64,000 nucleotides of DNA from Nymphaea colorata (lineage: Eukaryota > Streptophyta > Magnoliopsida > Nymphaeales > Nymphaeaceae). Numbering within the stretch: the first letter of the stretch is position 1; each line of letters starts with the position of its first letter. The translations under genes and the position numbers were made by a program. The stretch covers positions 20,041,716 to 20,105,715 of the forward strand of contig NC_045144.1 in assembly GCF_008831285.2 (NCBI RefSeq). The letters are read 5' to 3'. A model generated the notes under the pieces. The model saw only the letters and a program-made list of their open reading frames with translations. It was not told the origin of the DNA and made no database searches. This document shows, one piece after another, positions 45,365 through 55,396 of the stretch.

Positions 45365-46344
45365 TTGATTTCAAAATTAAAAAAGGAGGGTTCTCATTTT
45401 TATTGAAACTAGAATTGTGTAATCAAACAAATATTTGATTTCAAAATTTTCGACTCATTCTTAAATTAAAATTCTGAAATTACGATTCTGTTCTAGGCGT
45501 GGAATTGTGATTTTCAAAATTCTAGAATTTTTTCATGTCTCTCACGATAGTTTTAATTCATCACTATTAAGAAATAATTTTCAATTCTGGAATCGAAATT
45601 CCATACTATTAAATACAAAGAAAAACTAAAGCTGAAATTTCCAAATTAAAATTTAAGGTGATATTTTGTCTTTAGAATTTTATTTATACAATCAAAATTC
45701 AAGACCGTCAAACGATCCCTGATTGTGTAATCTTTCATTATAATAAAGGAAAGAGTTGTCGGTTGAAGCATCAAAGACTGGCGTTTTTAGCCCTCCCTTC
45801 CTGCCTTTGAGTTTTTAACCTTTTCAAGGGGAGCGCTCATAAATTTATTAAATTCCACATTAGAGCATTTACTCGCAGTGAACATTTTTAAACCCAAAGC
45901 CAACGATGTCACACATTTAATACCACTTGGAACTCGATTAGCGATCAGATTCAAGTTTTAGTTCACTGAATGAAGTTGAAATTATAAAATCGGGATATGA
46001 TCCCATCTATCATCATCACCATGAGTTTATATCATTTTGGAATCCTTCAAAATGAAATTGGAAGGATGGAGACGGAGTACTTGTTGGCAGATAATAGTTT
46101 CGTTTCACATGTTGGAGTTTAACAGAAGGGTTGCTGCAGTGTGGGTTGCTTCATGCAGTGGCTGAGCAAGAAAAATTTTCTGAAGGGGCACTTCGTTCAG
46201 AAACAATATTTAAAGATGTTAATGTAAAAATAAAGAAACTGCCATATGTAGCTCCCCCATTGCCTCCATGCCGAATGAGATGAGAAGCAAAAATGAATGT
46301 TTTCTTCTGTTGCAAGATGAAATCAGTAGAGAAGAGGGTCTGAT

Positions 46345-46425
46345 GGTAGCATAAGGCTTAAACGTGTTTTGAATGTCCTATTGAGAACCGGTGACATTCA
46401 AAACACGTTTAAGCCTTATGCTACC
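46345..46425. repeat. Perfect 33 bp inverted repeat with 15 nt loop, unit 2
   Basis: Arms 46345-46377 and 46393-46425, identical to the unit 1 copy at 32891-32971. Confidence 0.9.
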
Positions 46426-47190
46426 TTTTTAACTAAAATGGAGAAAGAACAACTTAGAAACTGAAATCAAATGAGATGATGGAAACCACACCAGGGAGTA
46501 TAAAGAGAAAGCATTGGCTACCATACGTGTCAACGAAGACCAACTTAGAAACCGAAGGCTGAATCTCTCGAAGAACAAGCAAAGATAATGTATATCATTT
46601 TCATTGAACACAGTATTGTATAGTGGGCATCCCCTCTTAGAAAATTCATTGTGATTCTCTGAAGAGTAGAGAGGACAGTAAACGTTGGCTAATTAGCGCT
46701 TTCTTTCTTTTTTTCCATTATTTTTCATTAGAGGTGAGCGTCACCGCTCTCTTCTCCTAAGAGAGGCAACTGGCTCCCCCTGCGCTTATCACTTCCAAGG
46801 TTTATAGAACTGATGCCGGGATTTATTACAGTCTATAGATAAGTGCAATGGGTCATGTCAACGACTGTCAGACCTTTTGAAAGTAGACGGCCTTGCAACC
46901 TAGGGAAATGACATTCATCGGAATCAAAGCAAGGATATACCATACCAGTGTACCCCGTCACGACTAGCTATACTATGCCCACTTAGGAGTAAAAGATACA
47001 TTTTCATTTAAGAATAGTGATGAAAAAAAAAAGGATATATTGTTCCTACATGAACCCTACCCCATTCAACTGCGAGTGTCATCATAAAAACCCTACATCT
47101 GTTGCCCTGCAGGATGAGACTCTCATCGTGGTACTATGTGGGAGATGCACACTCTGGTTTTGAACTGATGACATTATTCAACTTGGAAGA

Positions 47191-47513
47191 TCATGACCTA
47201 TTAAGCAGCATTTTTCTCATATCCATCCTACGTATGAGAGGAGTTTGCTCTTCCAGACTTTGAATCTTCCGAAATAGACCTTTACAAATTTCTTCCTTGA
47301 GCATTCTTGTGAATAAATGAAGCCCTACATACTGATCAGGAAGGGCCTCCACAAACCAGAGAAGAACGGCAGTGATCTCATCCAACTTCCTTTGGCTTAT
47401 CTGAAAAGGAAAATAATAGATTCCTGCCGATTCATCAACATGACCGCTTTCGCTTCAAACTTTTCAATAATCAGCTTAACTTGGATTGGCCTGGCCATGA
47501 TCATTAATTAGTA
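47191..47513 (-). pseudogene. Coding-like fragment, unrecognised, unit 2
   Basis: Second copy of the fragment at 33737-34059, with the same open frame and acceptor. It gives no independent support for function because the duplication is so recent. Confidence 0.35.
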
Positions 47514-49056
47514 TCTATTGCCATTGCATTCATGACACATGATGCATCTACAGACTCAGCAATCCGTTCGGTCATAAATGTGAGCTCACTCGACGTGCCT
47601 CAATTTAACATTCTCGTATTATCTAAAGAGGATATTGTTCATTTGTTTGCTTAGTTACAAATTCGGCAGGTAGGCTTTTATGAAGGCCTCTTCAAACTTG
47701 AAAACCAGCGAGAGTACAATTCTCATCAATATTGCAGTAACAAAAAATCGCAAAACTAAAAGCATTTTCTTGTTTTTTATCTCTTTTTTTTTCAATCGTC
47801 CTAATCTTTTGCCTTTTGGTTTTGATAGTTTAAAAAGTATACATTTTAATTTGATTGATTAATTCACAAGAAATTCTCATGATTTCGTTGCACGTTTCAT
47901 TCCATTCCAATACCGATTTAATGCCTTGGCTTGAAACCTCACGTGATTGAACAGAGCACGACTAGCAAGCAAGGTATGTAACAGAGTTATGGCCAAGAAT
48001 TTTTTCTTGGGCAGGCCCTACAGTTCAAAGCAAGAAGCAAATAAAGTTTCTGAAAAAATTCTACAGAGGCAAACTATATTTTTTCTCAGATTTGCATAGG
48101 GGCCAAACTTAAAATTTTGAACTATTAAAACCTTGTTTTACGAAATCCCAGGGGAGGTCATGGCCCCTGCCAGTCCCACCACAACACCCCCCAGCCCCAA
48201 ATCCCCCACCCAGCAATTTTCATTTTTTTATTAGCTTTTAAAAAAAATTGAGATTTCTTCTTGAGAAAAAACAACTTTGCTGAAAAATACCCCAGAACAA
48301 CCTTGCCAATATTTTCCCAAGGACATTCCAAAGCATACAGGTCATGAAATCTGGTTTAGGTGTAGGTTCCTGAGAGCAAAGAATGGTGCCGGTTAGACAA
48401 ATGTGCTGGGTAGGCACCATCAAGAAGCACTTGCTATATACTTAGGAAGCGAGTGAAAGCAGGCTTCCAGCTCCCTACGCAACGTAGGATTAAAAAAAAA
48501 AAGAAAGAACAGACATGGCATTCAATTACTTGTGCACACTATGCGGGAAGGCTGAGGAAAGTAACGCTCATATCATGATAAGAGTATAAGATGGTGCAAG
48601 GGGTGTGAATATGGATAACATGCAAAGGATATCAAGTGTGAGCTAAACAGGTGATGGATCAATGGGAATGGCAGTTCTTTTATAACTCTTGTCTATCTGA
48701 TGGTTACACATTTGACCCAACTTTTCTTTTCCATCTTCATTCTCGTCGTGCTAGGTACAATATACTAGCACAGCTGATCAATTTGCAAAAAAGCAGGCCC
48801 TAAAAATTATCCACATTGAGAAGCTAGTGAAGTTACATATCAAGAAATTTATGACAATATTCTTAAGTTGCAAATCTCTCTCTGTTGATTCTTTTTTTTC
48901 TTGTTGTTATCAATTTACTTATACGATTTGCTATACCCAGAAATAAAATTAATTGTGGTATTGACAACAGATCAACAAAAGCCATGGTGCTCATGCCTTT
49001 TCAGCTTTCAGATGCCATGGTTTACGAGATGAGAATATAAGAAGAAGCCATCGATC
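47514..49056. other. Between coding-like fragment and DUF247 gene, unit 2
   Basis: Counterpart of 34060-35649. No gene recognised. Confidence 0.4.
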
Positions 49057-50508
49057 CTATTTATGTATAAAAGGCAACACGGTAAACAAGGTTTGAATAA
49101 ATGTCAAAACCAACAAAAAAATGGCTGCTAATAGGGACACAGCAGCCCATGGGTTCTTGAAGTATTTCCGCTTCAGATATGCTCTCGCAGCATTCCAATA
49201 GGAGGCAACATATTTCTGCAAGGGATCGTAGACTTCATAGTCTGGACAGTGTGGAATGCCAATAAGCAAGTTGTTGAAGACTTCGGCAGCTTCCTCGTCA
49301 CTCCCAAGCAAGTTCGTCATGATCCCTCGAGAGCACAGTAGGTTCACATCTTCAGCAGTATCTACTAAACTATCCATGAACCCCACAAACGAAATCATCT
49401 TCTGGTCCGTCCACAACTTTGAATGCATTCGCTCAAAGGCCATTATGTTCACGTAGATTGCTGCTGTGTGGTTGTGTACAAGGATTACTGGAAGAGTGAG
49501 TACTCCATTTTCTTTATCGAAGGTAACCCTTAGGCCATTGTAAGGGTCCCGCTTTCTGAACTCAACCCCTGCCTCATGAAACCTCATTGCCGACCGCACA
49601 TTTGATTTGGTAATTGGCCTACAGCACAGAGCCCTAAAGTCCAAGATGGGGATCGATGTGAGCATAGACTTCACCTTCTCGCTAGCACCATGTAGCCTTG
49701 ATGGACCTTGAGTCGAAACCGGATTGGAAGGCACTTGGGTGGTGGGGGTCGTTTGTTTCGTTGGTGCACATTCCTTTATCAAGCACTTCCTATACACGTC
49801 TAGAATATGCAAATTAGGTTTATTAACTGGCGAGGTATCACTGAACCCATAAATTCTTCCGAACAAGTTTTTGAGATATGTGTCGTCGTTGATCTCTTTC
49901 TTTTCCACTATTCCTTGCAACTTTCTTAATACAAGGAGAGGGATTTGGTTTTCTAGTATCATCATGTCCCGATTAATCACAGTGTCCATAACCACCCCAC
50001 GCAAATTAAAGACAGGATCATCCGGATACTCGGGCTCCCCCTGTAGTCTAGTGCGAAAGAGTTCAAGCATGAAACACCCATCAAGCAACATCATTCTTAG
50101 AAAAGAATCCGATGTCATTTTCTGATCAAGATTGTCGTAGCTATCCCTAAGTTCTTGCTCTACGTCTTTCAAGGATTTAATGAAGTCAGAGGTTGAAACG
50201 TTGCTCTTCTTGAGGATCCTGAAGAGAGCTCTCACTTTGTGATGCTCCATGGGTTGCAGGTGCTCCTTTCTATGGTGGAAGGGACCAAGTGATACCATGT
50301 GAGGAGTGCGGTGCTTGGACAAGCTTGATGTAATGACAAGGTCATTAGGCCATCTGTAGATGCACCTTTTTTCCAACTTCGACTCATATTCGGAAGGATC
50401 ATAAGATTCATATTCGCTCTGTATGTCAATAGCATACATGTTTTCGTTTTCATTTTTCTCTTCCGCCATTGTCGCTGTATTTGTGAGGCCACAAAAGAAA
50501 AAAACCAT
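49057..50508 (-). CDS. DUF247 protein, full-length copy
   Basis: Intronless, 483 codons (or 470 from the inner MAEEKN start at 50469). Identical in sequence to the unit 1 copy up to the tail. Same family motifs: VSLGPFHH, MLLDGCFMLELFR, RDMMILENQIPLLVLRKL, GVEFRKRD. The central linker (about residues 250-275) is rich in Thr, Pro and Ser, usual for the variable part of the family. The C-terminus has the expected hydrophobic helix, about residues 454-479 (AAVSLLAAIFLLVLTFIQTL onward), then PFIHK and stop. This implies a single-pass membrane protein with a large domain on one side. It is convergent with CRP7 and tail-to-tail with CRP6. Confidence 0.95.
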   Translation of the reverse strand: MVFFFCGLTNTATMAEEKNENENMYAIDIQSEYESYDPSEYESKLEKRCIYRWPNDLVITSSLSKHRTPHMVSLGPFHHRKEHLQPMEHHKVRALFRILKKSNVSTSDFIKSLKDVEQELRDSYDNLDQKMTSDSFLRMMLLDGCFMLELFRTRLQGEPEYPDDPVFNLRGVVMDTVINRDMMILENQIPLLVLRKLQGIVEKKEINDDTYLKNLFGRIYGFSDTSPVNKPNLHILDVYRKCLIKECAPTKQTTPTTQVPSNPVSTQGPSRLHGASEKVKSMLTSIPILDFRALCCRPITKSNVRSAMRFHEAGVEFRKRDPYNGLRVTFDKENGVLTLPVILVHNHTAAIYVNIMAFERMHSKLWTDQKMISFVGFMDSLVDTAEDVNLLCSRGIMTNLLGSDEEAAEVFNNLLIGIPHCPDYEVYDPLQKYVASYWNAARAYLKRKYFKNPWAAVSLLAAIFLLVLTFIQTLFTVLPFIHK

Positions 50509-51194
50509 ATGTGAGACAGGATTCCTAAAGCAAGTAATGTAAAGTTATATGCAAGTGTTCGGTGGGCATGCAATACCATGCTATCTTATCCATAAATAAT
50601 ATAACTGATTGAGAAAAGTTAAGCCCCATTCTCCCTGCCTCCCGGGTCATGGGTTATGTAGGCATTAGCGATGGCAACTTTGGTGCCACTAGGACGCAAA
50701 GATATACTACCTACAAGACTCGAACTAAAGGCATGCTTCTGCACAAGCCCCTAGCCTGACCAGCTGTGCCCCTTGAGGATCTAAACGTCTAGCTTGTATT
50801 TTCGTTTTCGATGACCAACTTAAAAGGACATAGACAAAACTAGTATGTCAAGAAACAGTCTGCATGAGGGTAGCAACTGCCCACACTTTACAGCCAAAAA
50901 ATGATACCACTGGAGCGGTGCTCCGGTAATAGCTGACGCCAACGAGTGGGGTGGCTGCATCGACCATTGTCGACCCCGCCGCGGCCAGGGCCGATGCAGC
51001 CCATGGGCTGCCTGTGGAACTATTGTAACCCACGCAACCCAGTGGGACATGGCATCGTCAACGATGCAGCTGAGTGAGGTTTCGGCCATGGCCGTATCTT
51101 GCAATGGCTTTTGAAATGCTTACCTGGAAAAGTGGTGCTGGTGGAACAGAAAAAGGCGAGACACTGTTCCTGCTGTTTCCGGTGATTCTTCAAG

Positions 51195-51707
51195 TTGCAT
51201 GGTAGGGGCGGGCTTGGAGAGGAATGGCAGGGGAAGAGGAGAGGTGGGACTGGGCAGGTGGAGGATCAGGCGTGCAAAGAAAGAACAAGTGGTGAGAGAG
51301 AGGGGGAGAGAGAGAGAGAGATCAGAGAGAGAAACCCAGGTTGCACGACACTTTTGGCCGCCTTTTATCCCTTTTGTTTGGAGGCGCAGTTTTTCAAGGA
51401 CTTTTCATTGACTCTTAATTCGAGGAAAGTGGTAGCAATTCACAGCGAATCTTCGGTGAAAGTGGTAGCAATTGGCATCGAATCTTCGGAGAAAGAGTTT
51501 GTAGCGCATTTCCAGTCCAAATTCAAGTCGACTCCTTCAACAAATGAGTCGCGTTCCAATCTTTTGAATGACTTGTTTGCTTACCCGAATCGAGCTCTTG
51601 TTCACTCGATATTAATCCGCTATCTCACTTGTTGCAGACAAGAAATCGAGTCAGACACCAAACTCCAAAACACGCATCAATGGATTTTACGGCTGAGGGG
51701 CAGATGA
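51195..51707 (+). other. Hypothetical open frame with 33 bp internal repeat, unit 2
   Basis: Same frame as 37740-38252. No recognised domain. Not called as a gene. Confidence 0.2.
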
Positions 51708-52678
51708 ATCATCTACCCATATTGCAGTGGTCAACACTGAATTCAAGAAAGGCAGCCAGCCACTGGTATTCAGTTGTCACGCTATCAAGACAACAACTTG
51801 GAGAAGGGGCAGGTGAACTTAGAGCCGCGTATTCTGCGAGTGGATGTGGACGGTCAGGCTCAAGGGCGAAGGCCCAGATCTGCACTCTGTCCTGGACGCG
51901 ATCTATTAATTAATATTTATTGCCATTGGAGTTCAGCTTCTTTCTCATATTGAATAACAAGTTATTGTTCATCTCAATTCCAAACTGCAAATTAAGGTAG
52001 GCTTTTGAGAAGGTGGATTTGCTGCAAGACTTGGATGCAATTGACAATAAATTCTTATTGCCATTTACTCCACTCCATTTTCATTGTCGTTTGTTCAACT
52101 GATCCTGAAAGTCAATTAGGGGGAGGCCAAGGCAGAAGCTTATTGAAAAAGAAGTCAACCAAAGAGAAGTTGGGCTGTTCATTGACTTGACTTCGCTTCA
52201 CTTGTACCTAAGATTGAAGATAGGGGCGGCGGGCAAAGCTCCGGCCCCTCATCTTTATTTTCCCCTCATACGAGGAGCCGCAATCAAGAAATTCGGAACT
52301 TTTTAATTTTGTATGTTGGTACCTAATTTATGTTTGTGACAAGCAGGTGCCTAATTTTCAGACCAACTTAATCTTATGCCATTTCCAAATCACCCACATG
52401 TTCCTGTTCCTGAACACTTGTGGTGCCCCTTGGTTTTTCTTTGATTTACAAAAGTGAATCTTCTTACTGATCATGGGCTAATTTTCTAATTTGAAAATAT
52501 AATAAAAAATTATTGCCACAAAAAACATGTGCAGGTAGGTATTATAAGACAAGTAAAAAAAAAAAAGTATAATACGGCAAAGTTGTATATCTCAGGAATA
52601 AAATACGAAAATCTTGGTAAATTTTTAAAAAATTTAAAACATTAAATAAATCCTAAAAGTTATAAAAAAATAAAAAAT

Positions 52679-52743
52679 CATAAAAAATAAAAAAACACAA
52701 AAAACTTGTATAATAAGTGTTTTTTTGTGTTTTTTATTTTATG
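52679..52743. repeat. AT-rich imperfect palindrome, unit 2
   Basis: Arms 52679-52706 and 52716-52743, counterpart of 39222-39286. Confidence 0.5.
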
Positions 52744-53959
52744 ACGTTTTTTTAAAAAAGACACGTTTTGTATAGGTATTATACGACTGACTATTATACG
52801 CATCTTTTTCTAGAATAACACGCGTTTTTTTGTGACAGTGGATAAAATAAAATATTTTAAGGTAATTTGAAAATCTAAAATGTTTTAAAAAATAAACTAC
52901 ATAAATTTAAGATTTCTACGGCCAATTTGACGTGCATCTACCTGTTGTCACGACATGATGTAGTGTTTGGCATCCCGTCACAGATGTGCAGTTTTCAAAG
53001 GTTTTCTCTATCTAGATAGTTTCCAGATAAGTTTGGGTTTGAGGTGGTGTGAATAAGCTCGGTTTAATTTGTACACTAGGCTTCTGAAATCTTTGGTTCA
53101 GTTTTTTTTAAAATTTTGTTCTAGTATGGGTGCTGTGTCCTCTTTTAAGTTTTTTTTTTTTTTTTTTTGCAAATTTAGATCCTTCATTTTCAGGTAACAA
53201 AAGTAAGGTTCTACTTGGCCCTATCGACAAGGTGACACATGGCCATTTGCCCACACAAGCTCACAAGTTTTATTTATTTTTATATTAGTGATCTTCGATT
53301 TTTTTTTTATTCATATAACATGCCCCAAAATTATTTATGTGTTTTGTGCCCCTCAACCATTTAATTATGTCTAATATCTTTTTTTTTTTTGTTTTGCATC
53401 AGTGCCCCTTGTTAAATTAGAAAGCCACTGATCGGCCTCCCAACAAGGTAGCAGCAGAATGTGTTTTCTTAGATTTTTATGACATTCGCAATATCCAGGA
53501 TGATTCTGCTTAGTTAACATAATATGCAGGATGATTCCATATCCATGTTCACTTCAAAGATTCACATAGCTTGGGTCGAGACCTATTAAGGTGTAAAAGA
53601 TGAGTGCAGTGAATTATGACAGCAACGGTAGAATTTGGACCTCAAACCCTTTTAAAGTAGACCGCGTTATCACCCAGCTGCAACATCTTCGCTTCCTTTT
53701 GCTCCAACATCTTGGCTTCCTTTTGTGTTCAAACCTTTTCTCTGTTAGGCCTAGCAAGAAGCCGTTCTAATGGTGCCGATACTTCTTTTCTTCCTTTGCC
53801 TACATGATAGGCCTCCTCTCATGTGCCATTTTTCAATCACGTTCTTTAGGCTCTAAATTCATGCCCATTGGTAGATTTTAGAAACCATTCATCGCCGACC
53901 AACGTAACTGTTAATGAGACCAGGCCCACCATAGAAGAGGAACTCCCTGAGGTTCGGGC

Positions 53960-54215
53960 AGATCTCGGCGTCTGCAATGAAACAACTTCCCTTTTCCCTT
54001 TTTCTCTCTCTCTCTCTCTCCTCTTATCTCCAAGGCTAGCCGCCAGAAGCGACCAGCTACCATCACCGGTCCTTGTCATTATTTTCACTTTGTGTTTCTT
54101 TCTCTATCTCTCTCTCTCCCTCTCCCTCTCCCTCTCCCTCTCCCTCTCCCTCTCTAGTGGTTGGTCACTATAGCGAAAGACAAAGAGAGAGGTATCTGAC
54201 CCATGAGAAGGAAAG
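53960..54215 (+). repeat. CT-rich repeat, copy upstream of CRP7
   Basis: Same landmarks as the unit 2 copy, with an expanded CCCTCT run at about 54118-54154. Confidence 0.7.
54118..54154. repeat. (CCCTCT)n expansion
   Basis: About six CCCTCT units, where units 1 and 2 have about two. A length-variable microsatellite inside the CT-rich repeat. Confidence 0.85.
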
Positions 54216-54264
54216 ACAGGAAAAGGCCAATGATGGTGGAGAGAGAGAGAGGGGGGGAGGAGGG

Positions 54265-54438
54265 AATAACAAGAGAGACGGCTGATGGCGGCTGCCCACT
54301 GATGGCTGGTAGCCCTCAAAGAGAGAAAGAGACCTGAAAGAGGGGGGAGGGAATAACAAGAGAGACCGCTGATGGCGGCTGCCGACTGATGGCCGGTGGC
54401 CCTCAAAGAGAGAAAGAGACCTGAAAGAGACAGATGCT
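54265..54438 (+). repeat. 87 bp tandem repeat, unit 3
   Basis: Two copies starting at about 54277 and 54364, like those in units 1 and 2. Confidence 0.8.
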
Positions 54439-55316
54439 GGCAATAAGAGACCTCAAAGTGTAAACAATCATAGTATGTCAATGCAACCTTACATAATGTA
54501 ATATGGATTTAAGATCCAAATCTACTGAAGATCTCACAATTCACATCTTCTAATGCTTCCCATTTTTTCCATTAACGTACATACCCATTTTTTTCGTTCA
54601 ATAAAGGTGTGGAGCCTAAACTCTAATGAGCTCTTTACTGGACATTTTTACTCATTAAATAATGAAAAAATAGAAGAAAAAGTGAAAATACCTAATCTAG
54701 CTCAGGCTCCATCGATAGGTGACCTTCCCTCGGCCATGTTTATAGCAACGATTTATAGCGATTTTGGGGGCAGATTTTTTACTTACAGTTTTTATTTTTA
54801 ATTTTTAGTTTTTATCAAAGAGGAGATTATGAGTTTATTTTCAACCTTTCTCATTTTGAAAACGCTGCGCTGCTATTTTTTGTGAGAATAATCCTATGTT
54901 GGTTATCTTGGAAAAAACATGAGTTCAAATTCGTGGGTGTCAGTTGTTCTGATTTATATTTGCCGTTGTCAAATTTATCTTCTGGTTTTGCAGCTCGTCA
55001 AATATACAGTACTTTGTGTTAAATAGTATCTTTTCACGAGGTCGTATTCAAATAGCGTTATGTAAGTGTCTCGTTACAGGTTGTAGGTTAAAAGAAGGGA
55101 TTCCGGCCTGACCAGCGACGGTCGGCGGTGTTGCATCATTCTTAGTTGTCTAATCCAAGACGCAAGCTTCTTAGTTCTCTAGTCGAAGACGCAAGCTTCA
55201 TCTATACGAATACGTAATGGAGATGACATATTCTACCTCACAGATGAGATGATGTACATGGTCCACCCTTATCTATTCTCTCTCACTTTCCAAGAAGGTG
55301 GATCTCAGGCCACACC

Positions 55317-55324
55317 TATAAATA
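55317..55324 (+). promoter_or_regulatory. TATA box of CRP7
   Basis: TATAAATA lies 80 bp before the start codon. Confidence 0.75.
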
Positions 55325-55396
55325 GATGATGGATGAGGTCTCATTCTGCACTGCACTCATCCAGCCTTCCTCCACCAGTTGCAGTTGCTATTTACA

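Larger units (their letters stand above)
44468..46342 (+). repeat. CRP 3' flank block, copy after CRP6
   Basis: Counterpart of 31013-32888, with very few differences. One is a base missing in TTAGTTAAGCTCTGCC near 44676. Confidence 0.75.
40091..53546. repeat. Tandem unit 2 (about 13.5 kb)
   Basis: Near-identical to unit 1 from about 43067 onward. Its first about 2.5 kb resembles unit 3 (53547 onward) as much as unit 1, in alternating patches. It carries CRP6 (+) and the full-length DUF247 gene (-). Confidence 0.9.
50595..53546. other. Upstream of DUF247 to end of unit 2
   Basis: Counterpart of 37140-40090, with a few single-base changes and homopolymer-length differences. No gene established. 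Confidence 0.4.
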
